A stretch of DNA of 64,000 nucleotides from AG2 sp036493735 (GCA_036493735.1 DASXPH010000020.1:1-64000); one strand, 5' to 3'; shown: positions 54,685 to 64,000, numbered from the stretch's first letter. The notes: generated from the letters alone by a model not told the origin. Program-made: numbers and translations.

Positions 54685-56142
54685 CTAGCATCCCGGTGCC
54701 TTGAGGTTCGCCGCCACGGACGCGCGTTGCAGGCACTCGCCCTGAGGAATTGGCAAATGAGAGACGATGATGTGGGGAGCGCCGCCACCCACATACGCTG
54801 ACGAGTTTGTATCGATCGTCAGCAGGTTGAGCCGGCCAAAGCGGCGCATGTCGATCCACCGATGACCCTCGAAGACCAGTGACAGACGGCGGTTGTAGAG
54901 GAGCTCGTCGAGGAAATCGGCTTCGCTGGTGAAGGCGCCGCGCGGCGCAAGGCCGCCGGACTTCGTACGAATCTCGTTGATGTCCGTGAGTGCATCCGTC
55001 TGGTCGCCCGTGTAGTACTCGGCCTCCGCGCGGAGGAGGATGAGCTCCTCGTTGCGGATGATCGCGATTGGATCGGTACGGTGACGATAGACGGTGTAGT
55101 CCAGTGTCGTCGAGACGCCCAACAACGGTGTCGACGGTCCCTTGGACTTGATCGTCGTGTCCTTCTGCGTGAAGCGGAGGTCGCGCGAGCCATCCGCTCG
55201 GAGCTGGATGCCGCTGTCGGCCTTGAAGTGCGCAACAATCGCGCTGGTGGCGTCGTTGCTATTGCCGTTGGCGAGATCGCCAGCGGCCGCCGAGAAGACC
55301 TGGTACACGCCGTAGGTGAGCGCCTGGGTGGTATCGAGGAACGACTGTGACAGGTTCGTGAGCACCGTCTGATAGCAGGCGGCACTGCGTGGCGCGCCAC
55401 AGCCGGATATACCTAACGACGCGCGGTACGCGTTGACCCGCGCAGCGAGCGCCCGGTTGAACTTCAGATATGTTGACGGCTTCGTGAAGTTGGTATAACC
55501 AGAGTGGAAGGTAAATGGGAACGAACCATTGCTGGCCGCGGCCGTCGTCAGCTCGGTCTGCGCCTTGTTCAACTCGCCGACGATGTAGTTGTACGCCGAG
55601 TCGCGCGATACGAACGGTGAGAGCTGGTTCGGGTCGTTGTTGATCTGTACGACGACACCGAGACTGTCGCGCGTGTTGATGAGCTGCAGGTAGCTGTACG
55701 CCTCGGTGGTGTGCAGAAAGCCGCGACCAGCGTTCTTCTGCGCATCGCTGAACTGCGTCGAGGTCGCGCTCTCCAGCACCGTGGAGGTATTGTAGATGTC
55801 GCGAAGCGTGAAGTACGGACCGCTCCACAGCGCGCCACCACCAAAGCTCGTGTTGTTGTTGACGTCCGACGTGAGCCAGCCGGAGGTGTTGCGGCCCTCG
55901 GTCGGGCTGTAGTTGTACACCTCGCGTCCAAGGATGCCGAGGCCGAGCACGTAACCGGAAGCGTTAGCGCGATCGTCGCGGAGAACGCCAGTCGCGAGCA
56001 GCGGGAGCGCCGCGACCGGGTCCGCCGTAATCGAGCCCACGGTAGGGTTCTGATAGTTCGGGACATTCAGCTTGTCCGAGCTGCAGGCAGCGATGGCCAC
56101 CAGCGCGCCCGTCGCCAGTCCCGTCATGAGGATCTGCTTCAT
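54685..56142 (-). CDS. RagB/SusD-family outer-membrane lipoprotein
   Basis: 485 residues from ATG 56142 (AGAGG ten bases upstream); extension to 56187 is not favoured. Signal ends at AIAACS (Cys20), a lipoprotein. The SusD fold is shown by NVPNYQNPTVGSI near the N-terminus and, near the C-terminus, DALTDINEIRTKSGG and the FLDELLYNRRLSLVFEGHRWIDMRRFGRL signature. Binds the ligand and hands it to the SusC receptor encoded directly upstream. No glycosidase accompanies the pair; peptides are plausible cargo. Confidence 0.92.
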   Translation of the reverse strand: MKQILMTGLATGALVAIAACSSDKLNVPNYQNPTVGSITADPVAALPLLATGVLRDDRANASGYVLGLGILGREVYNYSPTEGRNTSGWLTSDVNNNTSFGGGALWSGPYFTLRDIYNTSTVLESATSTQFSDAQKNAGRGFLHTTEAYSYLQLINTRDSLGVVVQINNDPNQLSPFVSRDSAYNYIVGELNKAQTELTTAAASNGSFPFTFHSGYTNFTKPSTYLKFNRALAARVNAYRASLGISGCGAPRSAACYQTVLTNLSQSFLDTTQALTYGVYQVFSAAAGDLANGNSNDATSAIVAHFKADSGIQLRADGSRDLRFTQKDTTIKSKGPSTPLLGVSTTLDYTVYRHRTDPIAIIRNEELILLRAEAEYYTGDQTDALTDINEIRTKSGGLAPRGAFTSEADFLDELLYNRRLSLVFEGHRWIDMRRFGRLNLLTIDTNSSAYVGGGAPHIIVSHLPIPQGECLQRASVAANLKAPGC

Positions 56143-56188
56143 TAATTCATTCCTCTCAGGAATTCGATCGTGGATGTGGGGGCGCATA

Positions 56189-59100
56189 CTAGAAGCCGAC
56201 GTTCATGCCGAAGAAGAAGCTGCGATACGGCGGGAATGGCGCGAGGTCGACGAAGCGATCGATGTTCTGGTTACCGAAGTTCGAAACTTCGGGATCGAAG
56301 CTCCAATACTTCGTCCAGTAGTACAGATTGCGGCCACCCACATCGAGTCGAAGGTCGTGGCCGTGCGCAAACCGGCTCGCGATGGTCTGCGGCACGCGAT
56401 ACGACAGCGTGATCTCACGCAGCTTCACGAACGAGCCATCCTGGATGTACGCGCCGGCGTTACGTCCGGCGTTCCAGCTGTCGTAGCGATACGCTCCCAG
56501 CGGCTTGGTCGGATCGGGGCTCGCCTTGTCGTAGTCCCAGGAGTTGCCGCCCTCGTCGAACAGGTTGTTCGTCATGTCCGAGACGAAGCCACCCTTCCGC
56601 CAATCGAGCAGCGAGCTGACGGAGAAGCTGCCAAACTGGAAGTCGTTCGAGAAGGACATCGTGAACTTCGGGTTCGCGTCGGCGAGCACCGTGTCCACGA
56701 CGGTGCCGTCCGCATGCGTCAGGTTGCCCCATATGAGCGTTGTCGCATAGCCACGCGCGATACGGCCGCGGCCATACTGCGCGCCGAACCCGGAGCTGGA
56801 CGTCACGAAATCCGCGACCGTCGCCGGCAGCGAGACAATCCGCTGCTTGAGGGTCGAGAACTGCGTCCGCGAAGTCCAGGTGAAGGATGGATTGCGAATC
56901 GGGAGGATGTTGACCGCGAGCTCGACACCCTTCGTCGACATCTCACCGCCGTTGATGATCGCGTTGACGAAGCCCGTCGTCGGCGCGAGCGGCGCGGTGA
57001 GGAGCAGATCGGTGATGCTGCGGATGTAATAGCTGGCCTCGAAGCCGGCGCGGTCGTCGAAGAACGACGCGTCCATGCCGTACTCCTGCTCGTGCATCTT
57101 CTCCGGCTCGATGTTCGGATTGCCGATCGTACTCGGCGTCGCGATCGCGTTGCGGCCGTCGATCAGACCGTTCGGCGCGAGCACGAGGTCGCGGTTGCCG
57201 TAGTTCGGCTGGTTGCCCGAGATACCGAACGCGGCGCGCAGCTTGATCTCGTTCGCGTGCGGAAAGAGGTTCACGAAACGGTACGCACCGGAGACGGCCG
57301 GCCAGTAGAAGAACTTGTTGCGATCGCCGTTGACGCTGCTGCGCTCGGCGCGGACGCGGCCGGAGAGCGAGAGCTTCTCGTTGAGGCCCAGGATTTCCTC
57401 GCTCGCGTACAGCGCCTCGTTGCGAACGAGTGTCTTCGTCATGTCGATCGTCGGCGTGCCCTGATTGATATTCGTCACGCCGGGGAAGAGGCCGCGCGCG
57501 ATGACGCTGTACTGGTTGAGGTCTCGATCCTCGTACTGGAGGCCACCGGCAGTGGTCAGCGTCGTGAGCCAACCGAGAAAGCGCACATCGTTAGGCGTGA
57601 ACGTATGGACGGCATTGAGCTGGCCGTTGTATTGTCGGCTGAGCGCCTCGGCCTGCACGGCTGTGCCCGGGAATCCATCATCCGGCTCGAATTGCAGGTA
57701 GTTTGGCGAGTACGTCTCGCCGTCGTCGTCGAAGCGGTCGAAGCCGCCGACGGCGCTGAAGGTCAGCGATTGCGCCTGGCTCGAGTACGCGTTGAAGCGC
57801 AGCTGCGCGCTGCCGAGCTGGCGCCAGACGTCCTCGTTGTCCTTTATCGCGCTGATGGTCTGGAAGGGATTCGAGCCGGTGCCAAAGAGCGATGCAAGGA
57901 TCACGTTGTCGATCGGGTGCCCATTCACCTGCTGCCGCAGATCGACGACAGCCGGGGTATAGCCGAAGGCGTAGATCGGGCTCGTGAAGGTGTTGTCGTT
58001 GTTGGAAATGCCGCGGTTGTTGGTGCTGCGAAAGATCGAGGCTGAAGCGTTCGCCGTCCAACGGCCGCCGAACGCCTGATCGATGTTCAGCCGGAGACTC
58101 TGACGGCGCGCGCTCGTGTTCAGCATCGTGCCCGGGTCACCCTTGTCGTTGCCGGACACGAAGTACTTGGTGGCATCCGTGCCGCCGGTGATGGTAAGCG
58201 CGGTCTCGTAGGAAAGACCGGTCTGCCCGTAGAGCTCCTTCTGATAGTCGTAGTACGGGCACTGCGCCGCGGGGCAGTAGGGCGTGGTCTTGACGAGCCC
58301 CGCAGTCGTGTCCCCGAGGAGCCCAGCGAGCTCGCTCTGCGTCCAGTGACGAGAGCCGAGGAGGCGCATGGCCTGATTTGTCCCCAACCGTTGCGTGATG
58401 TTGAATTGCGCCGCGCCCTGGTGGCCACGCTTCGTCGTTATGAGCACGACGCCATTCGTCGCCATCGAACCGTAGATTGCCGAGGCCGCCGCCGACTTTA
58501 GAACTTGCACACTCTCGATATCGTTCTCGTTCAGATCGGCGAGACGATTGACGGCGTTGTCCTGACTCGACTGTGCGACACTCCCGCTGGCGCGGCTCAC
58601 CGCGTTGATGCCGGGGGAGAACGCCTTGTTGCTGATGATGACGCCGTCGACGACGTAGAGGGGCTCACCATTGCCGAGGATCGACGTCGGGCCGCGAATC
58701 TGAATTTGTCCGCCGCCGCCGGGTGCGCCGCTGTTCATCTGGATGCTCGCGCCCACGACTTTGCCCTGAAGTGCATTCTCGAGCGAGGCCGACGGAACTT
58801 TCGAGACCTCCGCCGCCGACACCGTCGACACGGCCGTCGCGACGTTGCGCCGCTCCTGGGTCGTCGCCGCACCGGTGACGACGACTTCGTTGAGCTGAAT
58901 CGCCTCGCGCTCCATCCCGACTTCGACGGTGCTCTGACCGACGGCCACACGCACCTGCGTGCGTCGGTAACCGAGCGCGCGAATGTTCAGAATGACGTTC
59001 GTGTCGGGAACGTTGAGACGGAACTGTCCCTGATCGTTGACCTGCGTCGCCTGCAACCCACCGACGACTTGAATCGTGGCCGCGGCCACGCCTTGATTCG

Positions 59101-59209
59101 TCGCCCGGTCGAACACACGACCGGTCACGGTGCGGTTTTGCGCGTCGGCACGCGTCAATGCGAGCGCCGACACGAGAAGTGCAAGGAGCAATGCAATTCG
59201 CCGTGGCAC
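56189..59209 (-). CDS. SusC/RagA-family TonB-linked outer-membrane receptor
   Basis: 1006 residues from GTG 59209, six bases after AGGAGGT; a longer reading to 59407 is rejected. A signal peptide (about 1-24, ending RADAQ) is followed by a carboxypeptidase-like domain (TVTGRVFDRATNQGVAAATI), then a plug domain (VDGVIISNKAF; SAAASAIYGSMATNGVVLITTKRG) and a beta-barrel ending in FFFGMNVGF with the terminal Phe. It imports SusD-bound ligand with TonB energy. Followed by susD at 46 bp. The plug contains the SusC-typical LKSAAASAIYGS motif. Confidence 0.95.
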   Translation of the reverse strand: MPRRIALLLALLVSALALTRADAQNRTVTGRVFDRATNQGVAAATIQVVGGLQATQVNDQGQFRLNVPDTNVILNIRALGYRRTQVRVAVGQSTVEVGMEREAIQLNEVVVTGAATTQERRNVATAVSTVSAAEVSKVPSASLENALQGKVVGASIQMNSGAPGGGGQIQIRGPTSILGNGEPLYVVDGVIISNKAFSPGINAVSRASGSVAQSSQDNAVNRLADLNENDIESVQVLKSAAASAIYGSMATNGVVLITTKRGHQGAAQFNITQRLGTNQAMRLLGSRHWTQSELAGLLGDTTAGLVKTTPYCPAAQCPYYDYQKELYGQTGLSYETALTITGGTDATKYFVSGNDKGDPGTMLNTSARRQSLRLNIDQAFGGRWTANASASIFRSTNNRGISNNDNTFTSPIYAFGYTPAVVDLRQQVNGHPIDNVILASLFGTGSNPFQTISAIKDNEDVWRQLGSAQLRFNAYSSQAQSLTFSAVGGFDRFDDDGETYSPNYLQFEPDDGFPGTAVQAEALSRQYNGQLNAVHTFTPNDVRFLGWLTTLTTAGGLQYEDRDLNQYSVIARGLFPGVTNINQGTPTIDMTKTLVRNEALYASEEILGLNEKLSLSGRVRAERSSVNGDRNKFFYWPAVSGAYRFVNLFPHANEIKLRAAFGISGNQPNYGNRDLVLAPNGLIDGRNAIATPSTIGNPNIEPEKMHEQEYGMDASFFDDRAGFEASYYIRSITDLLLTAPLAPTTGFVNAIINGGEMSTKGVELAVNILPIRNPSFTWTSRTQFSTLKQRIVSLPATVADFVTSSSGFGAQYGRGRIARGYATTLIWGNLTHADGTVVDTVLADANPKFTMSFSNDFQFGSFSVSSLLDWRKGGFVSDMTNNLFDEGGNSWDYDKASPDPTKPLGAYRYDSWNAGRNAGAYIQDGSFVKLREITLSYRVPQTIASRFAHGHDLRLDVGGRNLYYWTKYWSFDPEVSNFGNQNIDRFVDLAPFPPYRSFFFGMNVGF

Positions 59210-59227
59210 GTGAGAACCTCCTAAAGG
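59209..59227 (-). promoter_or_regulatory. Strong ribosome site that decides the susC start
   Basis: On the minus strand TTTAGGAGGTTCTCAC ends directly before GTG 59209. AGGAGGT with six bases to the GTG is the best ribosome site in the window and rules out the longer reading that begins at 59407. Confidence 0.8.
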
Positions 59228-59511
59228 GACAGCCTTGAGGGTAGAAACGGCTGGAGCGCGTGACGAGCCGGGGGGAATAAGCGGTGGCTGTTCGTGCGCG
59301 CAAGGCGTGCCCCAATCTCCACGGGGCAACTGGGCTGTCAAGAAGGACCAGCGCTCCTTTGTGTGCAGTGAATTGTCGGGACGTTCGGGCCCAACGACGT
59401 GACGCAACGCCCGAGGATGGAGTTGGTGATGACGGCGAATCTTGTCCAGCGACTGTTATGGCGCGCGGCGTTATGGCATCTTTCGCGTCCCATGACATCC
59501 TTTCGCCCTCG
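59210..59511. other. Divergent intergenic region between susC and thrB
   Basis: 302 bp, the longest gap apart from that at 10 kb. No repeat arms and no CCTAACG copy were found. It must hold promoters for both flanking genes, but I cannot assign boxes with confidence. Repeated GTTATGG occurs twice about 15 bp apart (near 59456 and 59471). thrB could start upstream (59473 or 59284) in frame, but the sequence there is not protein-like. Confidence 0.4.
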
Positions 59512-60468
59512 ATGACGCGCCTCACCGCGCCCGAGCAGGTGCGGGTTTTTGCGCCCGGCGGGATAGGTAACCTCGGTCCAGGCTTCGACATCCTCGGTTG
59601 CGCCGTCACCGGACTCGGTGACGAGGTCGCGCTTGCATGGAGTGACGAAGCGCGGCCGCGCGAAATGATAATCGCCGATCCTGGTCACCCGGAGTTGCCA
59701 CGTGATCCCATGCATCACTCGGCCGCTATTGCCGCGGCCGCCGTGCTACGGGCATCAGGCATTACGCCGGCGCGAGGACTCGTTATGCACGCGCGCAAGG
59801 GATTGCCCCTCGCCGGTGGACAGGGCGGAAGCGCCGCTTCCGCGGTCGCGGGCGCTGTCGCCATGAACGAGCTCCTCGACGCGCCGCTCGATCGGCACGC
59901 GCTCCTCACCGCCGCACTCGATGCCGAGGCGACGGTTGCCGGCCGCCACGCGGACAACGTTGCCCCGGCGTTGTTAGGCGGAGTCGTGCTCGTGCGCGCG
60001 ATCGAGCCGCTGGACGTCGTTCGGCTCCCCTTCCCGCCACAGCTGCGTGCGGTGCTCGTCCACCCTGATCAGCGTTTGCGTACGGCGGAGGCGCGCGCTG
60101 TCGTGCCGGCCACCATCGATCGGCGTACGCTGATCCAGCAGAGCGCGAACATCGCGGGCGTCGTCGCGGCGCTTGCCAGCGGCGATCTCGAGCTGTTGCG
60201 TCGCTCACTCGACGACCGGGTCGTCGAGCCGGCACGCGCGCGGCTACTGCCGGGCTTCTCGGAGGCGAAGGCCGCGGCGCTCGCCGAGGGGGCGCTCGGC
60301 TGCTCGATCTCGGGCGCGGGCCCGACGAGCTTCGCGCTCGCGCCTAACGACGACCGCGCGCTGGCGATCGGTCGGGCGATGTGCGCGGCCTATGAGCGCT
60401 GTGGCATCACCGCACGCTCCCGCGTCGGCCGCATCGACGCGGAGGGCGCGCGCGTCCTGAAATCCTAA
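59512..60468 (+). CDS. thrB: Homoserine kinase
   Basis: 318 residues from ATG 59512. GHMP-kinase motifs: VFAPGGIGNLGPGFDILGCAV (N-terminal), LPLAGGQGGSAASAVAGAVA (ATP loop) and GCSISGAGPTSFAL (C-terminal). Order and length match ThrB, which phosphorylates homoserine for threonine synthesis. No thrA or thrC is nearby. Ends 13 bp from the convergent S9 peptidase gene. A CCTAACG copy lies near codon 279 and another at the stop. Confidence 0.93.
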   Translation: MTRLTAPEQVRVFAPGGIGNLGPGFDILGCAVTGLGDEVALAWSDEARPREMIIADPGHPELPRDPMHHSAAIAAAAVLRASGITPARGLVMHARKGLPLAGGQGGSAASAVAGAVAMNELLDAPLDRHALLTAALDAEATVAGRHADNVAPALLGGVVLVRAIEPLDVVRLPFPPQLRAVLVHPDQRLRTAEARAVVPATIDRRTLIQQSANIAGVVAALASGDLELLRRSLDDRVVEPARARLLPGFSEAKAAALAEGALGCSISGAGPTSFALAPNDDRALAIGRAMCAAYERCGITARSRVGRIDAEGARVLKS

Positions 60469-60481
60469 CGCATCCCACAGC

Positions 60482-62929
60482 TCACGGCACGTCCTCTGGC
60501 TCCGGGGTATTGCCGCCGCCCGCGGGGTCGATGGGCCGCACGATCAGGTAGTTGTCGGGCGGCGTCGCGCCCAACAGGTACGTCACGAAGTAATCCCACC
60601 GCCGCCGGATGAAGTATGGCTCCGTCAGGCCGTGGTTGCGATTCGGCGCGATGATCAGATCGAAGCTCCGATTGGCCTTGATCAGCTCATCCACCACCTG
60701 GATGGTGTTCGCCGGGTGCACGTTATCGTCCATGTCGCCGTGCATCAGCAACAAGTGGCCGCGGAGGTTCCTGGCCATGGTCTTGTTCGCCGAGCTCTCG
60801 AAGTTGTCCGTCTTGCGCAACGTGTCCTTCTTCATCAGCCCCTGGTACTTCTCCGCCCAGTAGATGTTGTAGCTGCGGTTGTCGTGATTCCCCGATCCCG
60901 ACACGGCGACCTTGAAGAACTCCGGATACCGGAGCATGGCATCCGTCGATGCGAAGCCGCCGCCGGAATGGCCGAAGATGCCCACTCGATCGAGGTCGAT
61001 GAACTTGTACTGCGTCGCGAGCTGCTTGATGGCCGCGATGTGATCCGGGAGGCCGTTGTCGCCGAAATTGCCATAATAGTTGTCGTGGAACGCCTTCGAG
61101 CGGAACGGGGTGCCGAGGTGATCGAGTTGAATGACTACGAACCCCAGCTCCGCCAGGGAGAAGGGTTCGCCGCCACCCTTGAACTTCCATGAGCCGACAC
61201 TCCCGACCTGCGGGCCCGGATAGATGTTGTCGATGATCGGATACTTCTTCGTCGAGTCGATCCTCGGCGGGAAGTAAATCACACCATAGAGATCGGTGAC
61301 GCCGTCGCGGGCCTTCACCGTGAAGACCTGCGCCGGCTTCCATCCAGCGGCGGAGAGGCGGCTCACGTCCGCCTCCTCGAGCTTGCGCACGATGTGACCG
61401 TCCGGCACGGCACGGAGCACGGTCACCGGCGCCTTCTCGACGCGCGAGTAGCTGTCCACGAAGTACTTCCCGTTAGGCGAGAATTCGATGTCGTGGTGGC
61501 CATCCTCTGGCGTGAGCAGGCTGAGGCCGGAGCCGTCGTAATTCACGCGATAAAGCCGCGCATAATACGGAACGCCCGGTTCCCGCCCACGCGCCGTGAA
61601 GTAGACGTACTTGTTCGCTTCGTCGACATACTCGATCTGGCCAACGTCCCACTGTCCCGACGTCACCTGGTTCTTCAGTAGCCCACTCCGGAACTTGGAG
61701 GTCGAGAGATCGACCTCACCGTTGGCCACGGTCGTTCGCGCCGCGGCCGCGGGCGCGCCGGCCTGGGCGACCGACGTCCCACCACTCGCATCGAGGCGAT
61801 AGAGGTGCGACCAGCCGTCGCGCTCCGACCACCAGAAGGCATCGGTGCCGTCCCTGGTGACATACCAGCTGATGGGGTCGGAGGTCGGTGGCCCAATCTC
61901 GACATAGGTCTTGCTCGAGTCACGCGCGATCACATGGACGTTGCCTGTCGCCGGATCCACCGACGCGAGATAGGCACTCTTGTCACCGCGGGTGAACCAG
62001 GTGACGTAGACCTTGTCGGACGTCGAATTCCAGACGGAGTCGCGAGCCGAGCCAGTGATCGTCAACCGATTCGGCGTCGGCGTGAGCTTCACTGCGAGGT
62101 TGTTCTTCGACGAGACGTCGATGATGTGAAATGCAGGAACCGGGACAATCGAATCACCAGGGAGGGCGTACGGTTGGCTGTACACCTTCGGCCGCTGCGG
62201 CGTGTACGAGATGTACGACATGAGCCCGACGTTGCGTTCGTCGGTCCGCATGACGATGAGCTTCTTCGAATCGGGTGACCAGCGAATCTGCGGACGCCGG
62301 GGTTGCGGGCGCTGCAGCTCGCTTGGTCGTGGATCGACCAGGCCATACGACCAATATCGAACGCCGTCGGTCGTGAGCTGCGTCGAGTCTCCCCCGCCGC
62401 GCGGACGGACGTAGACGTTGTACTTGTAGACGAATGCCTCGAGCTTCTTGTCGGGCGAGAGCACATACGGCACCTCGCTCGACAGCGTGTCGTGCACCGC
62501 GCAGCGATACGACGTGATGTCGCACAGGAATCGCTTCTTGTTGGCGGTGAACTCGATCTCGTGCTCGTTCTTGCCGTCGTTGGTGAACTTGAAGGTGCGG
62601 AATGGCAGCCGCGACGGATCGTAGCTCGTGTCGTTCGCCACCGACATCGCGGCGGCGAGTCGTGTGTTCTCGAACAACAAGCCGCGCGAGTTCCTCACCG
62701 GATCGACCATCACGAATTCGGCGCCGGTCGCCGTCTTGTTGCGGTACCAGAAGCGCGCACCATCGAGGAGCCACTGCGGCCGGACCTCGTCGCCAAATGT
62801 GATCAGCGTCGTATTCCAGTCGAGGAGCTGTTCAGCGCGATTGTAGCTCACCTGTTGACCACTGGCGACGCAGAACGGCGCCGCAACGAGCGCTACGCCG
62901 ATCGCGGCTCTGGACCCGGAGCTAAGCAT
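60482..62929 (-). CDS. Secreted DPP4-like S9 peptidase
   Basis: 815 residues with signal peptide (MLSSGSRAAIGVALVAAPFCVASGQQ). An N-terminal propeller (to about 560) with DPP4-type EYVDEANKYVYFTARGREPGVPYYARLYRV is followed by the hydrolase domain: GIFGHSGGGFASTDAML (Ser655), HGDMDDNVHP (Asp) and NRNHGLTEP (His). Cleaves dipeptides from N-termini; likely works in the periplasm together with the SusC/SusD system. GGAGGT precedes ATG 62929. Convergent with thrB. Confidence 0.93.
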   Translation of the reverse strand: MLSSGSRAAIGVALVAAPFCVASGQQVSYNRAEQLLDWNTTLITFGDEVRPQWLLDGARFWYRNKTATGAEFVMVDPVRNSRGLLFENTRLAAAMSVANDTSYDPSRLPFRTFKFTNDGKNEHEIEFTANKKRFLCDITSYRCAVHDTLSSEVPYVLSPDKKLEAFVYKYNVYVRPRGGGDSTQLTTDGVRYWSYGLVDPRPSELQRPQPRRPQIRWSPDSKKLIVMRTDERNVGLMSYISYTPQRPKVYSQPYALPGDSIVPVPAFHIIDVSSKNNLAVKLTPTPNRLTITGSARDSVWNSTSDKVYVTWFTRGDKSAYLASVDPATGNVHVIARDSSKTYVEIGPPTSDPISWYVTRDGTDAFWWSERDGWSHLYRLDASGGTSVAQAGAPAAAARTTVANGEVDLSTSKFRSGLLKNQVTSGQWDVGQIEYVDEANKYVYFTARGREPGVPYYARLYRVNYDGSGLSLLTPEDGHHDIEFSPNGKYFVDSYSRVEKAPVTVLRAVPDGHIVRKLEEADVSRLSAAGWKPAQVFTVKARDGVTDLYGVIYFPPRIDSTKKYPIIDNIYPGPQVGSVGSWKFKGGGEPFSLAELGFVVIQLDHLGTPFRSKAFHDNYYGNFGDNGLPDHIAAIKQLATQYKFIDLDRVGIFGHSGGGFASTDAMLRYPEFFKVAVSGSGNHDNRSYNIYWAEKYQGLMKKDTLRKTDNFESSANKTMARNLRGHLLLMHGDMDDNVHPANTIQVVDELIKANRSFDLIIAPNRNHGLTEPYFIRRRWDYFVTYLLGATPPDNYLIVRPIDPAGGGNTPEPEDVP

Positions 62930-63022
62930 GCACGACCTCCGCTCAAAAGCGGCTTTTTCGTGTTGGAAGGCGATTGCAAGGGCGCAGCAATCCTATGCCC
63001 CAGTCGCGAAAAATGCGAGACG

Positions 63023-64000
63023 CTACGGACGGCGCTTCACCAGCGTCAGGATCGTGTACACCGCAACCGGTTCGTCCGCCTGATTCTTGACTTCGACGTC
63101 CCACGCGACGACGCCTTGGGGGATCTGCCCTTCCCGATCTTCCTTGACCGTCTTCTGCTTGCACGTGAGGCGCGCGTAGATCGTGTCGCCGACATACACC
63201 GGCTTCACGAAACGCAGATTCTCCAGACCGTAGTTGGCGAGCACCGGGCCGGGCGCCGGATCCACGAACAAGCCGGCAGCAGCGGAGAGGACGAAGTAAC
63301 CGTGGGCGACGCGCCGCTCGAAGAGCGACTCCTTCGCCGCGATGTCGTCCATGTGGGCATAGAAGAAGTCGCCGCTGATACCCGCAAAATTCACGATGTC
63401 CGCTTCGGTGACGGTACGCCGATGCGTGATCAACGTCTCACCGATCTCGAGCTCCTCGAAGTATTTCCGGAAGGGGTGAATGCGGTCGGTCTTCTGCGCG
63501 GCGCCGGCGACGTATTCGTTGACGACGCGCGAGAGCGTCGTCGGCGAGCCTTGCAGCGCGGTGCGCTGCATGTAATGCAGCACCCCACGAATGCCCCCCA
63601 TCTCCTCGCCGCCCCCCGCGCGCCCCGGTCCACCATGCACCAGGTGCGGCATCGGCGAGCCGTGGCCAGTGGATTCCTTCGCGCTCTGACGGTTCACGAG
63701 CATCAGACGGCCATGGTGCGAAGCGGTGCCGAGCGCGACCTGCTTCGCGACGCTGTCGTCGGCGGTGAAGAGCGAGCCGACGAGCGAGCCCTTGCCACGT
63801 TTGGCGAGCTCGATGGCGTCGTCTATGGTGCTGTATGGCATCACCGTGTTCACCGGGCCGAACGCCTCGACCTCGTGCGGCGCCGTGCTGGTGAACGGAT
63901 CCTTTGCGTAGAACAGCAACGTCGGGAAAAAGGCCCCTCGCCCTCGGTCGGCGCCCACCACACTGAAGTCATCCGGATTGCCGTACACGCGCTCGGTTTG
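63023..64000 (-). CDS. paaZ: PaaZ-type aldehyde dehydrogenase/MaoC fusion (5' end outside window)
   Basis: The C-terminal 325 residues of a gene that continues past the right edge; the frame is open to 64000. The first ~185 residues here are the end of an aldehyde dehydrogenase domain (EVEAFGPVNTVMPYSTIDDAIELAKRG). The rest is a MaoC-type hot-dog hydratase (ISGDFFYAHMDDIAAKE with Asp/His, and RVAHGYFVLSAAAGLFVDPAPGPV). PaaZ opens the oxepin ring in phenylacetate breakdown. The catalytic dehydrogenase residues lie outside the window, and other paa genes cannot be seen. Confidence 0.85.
   Translation of the reverse strand, partial: QTERVYGNPDDFSVVGADRGRGAFFPTLLFYAKDPFTSTAPHEVEAFGPVNTVMPYSTIDDAIELAKRGKGSLVGSLFTADDSVAKQVALGTASHHGRLMLVNRQSAKESTGHGSPMPHLVHGGPGRAGGGEEMGGIRGVLHYMQRTALQGSPTTLSRVVNEYVAGAAQKTDRIHPFRKYFEELEIGETLITHRRTVTEADIVNFAGISGDFFYAHMDDIAAKESLFERRVAHGYFVLSAAAGLFVDPAPGPVLANYGLENLRFVKPVYVGDTIYARLTCKQKTVKEDREGQIPQGVVAWDVEVKNQADEPVAVYTILTLVKRRP

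Noticed and set aside
56072..58045. Plus-strand open frame of 657 codons opposite susC
   Set aside because: Arg/Glu/Val-rich shadow of a GC-rich gene on the other strand, with no domain; SusC motifs on the minus strand are decisive.
59284..59511. Upstream extension of thrB
   Set aside because: Arg/Cys-rich and not protein-like; the GHMP fold begins just after ATG 59512.
62939..62960. CCGCT/AGCGG hairpin followed by TTTTT on the plus strand
   Set aside because: Looks like a terminator, but no plus-strand gene ends there; on the minus strand it lies in the leader of the DPP4-like gene. The stem is only 5 bp, so chance is likely.

Overview
The window is a 64 kb, GC-rich, gene-dense stretch of a bacterial chromosome. 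Several things together suggest the phylum Gemmatimonadota or a close relative: an alternative complex III (act) cluster, a TonB/ExbB/ExbD system with a SusC/SusD pair, large secreted S9 peptidases, and frequent GTG and TTG starts with 4-bp start/stop overlaps. No 16S gene is present, so the placement is an inference. I see no prophage, insertion sequence, CRISPR array or toxin island. This is a housekeeping and nutrient-acquisition region, mostly transcribed from the minus strand.

Layout. 1-1716 (minus): tonB-exbB-exbD, the energizing system for outer-membrane receptors. 1809-7172 (minus): four signalling genes, namely a soluble PAS kinase with its sigma-54-type regulator, then an OmpR-type regulator with a membrane kinase. 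7372-10105: peroxiredoxin, two small unknown proteins and a beta-propeller lipoprotein. 10395-10983: tRNA-Ala(TGC) with a hairpin terminator, then thioredoxin 2. 11058-19116 (minus): actABCDEF, a quinol oxidizing complex, complete and in canonical order. 19294-32005: a compact catabolic block. Its minus-strand operon holds a peptide/oligosaccharide-type binding protein, a heparinase-II/III-like protein with a CBM9-like tail, TrmJ, a class III aminotransferase and two amidohydrolases. Two permease genes diverge from it, and a GH38-type mannosidase converges on them. 32067-35980: small envelope genes, an M15 peptidase, DedA and Mn-type superoxide dismutase. 36005-44642 (minus): LVIVD-type secreted protein, antiporter coupled to arginine decarboxylase, pdxH coupled to a drug-type ABC transporter, AIM24-like protein. 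44725-51201: S9 peptidase, a metallo-beta-lactamase/rhodanese fusion, a DJ-1/PfpI protein and a secreted amidohydrolase. 51209-59209: APC permease, ABC exporter, SusD, SusC. 59512-64000: homoserine kinase, a DPP4-like peptidase and the 3' part of a PaaZ-type fusion.

How the genes fit together: TonB/ExbBD would power SusC; SusD and the two S9 peptidases point to uptake and digestion of peptides; ACIII passes electrons from quinol to a carrier for a terminal oxidase encoded elsewhere; thioredoxin, peroxiredoxin, SOD and the persulfide-type MBL protein handle oxidants and sulfur.

Two non-gene signals stand out. (1) A 7-mer, CCTAACG (extended form GCCTAACGA), occurs at about 37 hand-counted sites in both orientations, roughly five times the chance expectation and with the density of a DNA uptake sequence. 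(2) Many intergenic gaps hold short-period, low-complexity repeats arranged as long inverted arms, often around a hairpin. Their unit differs from locus to locus, and some supply a start region or stop codon to a neighbouring gene.
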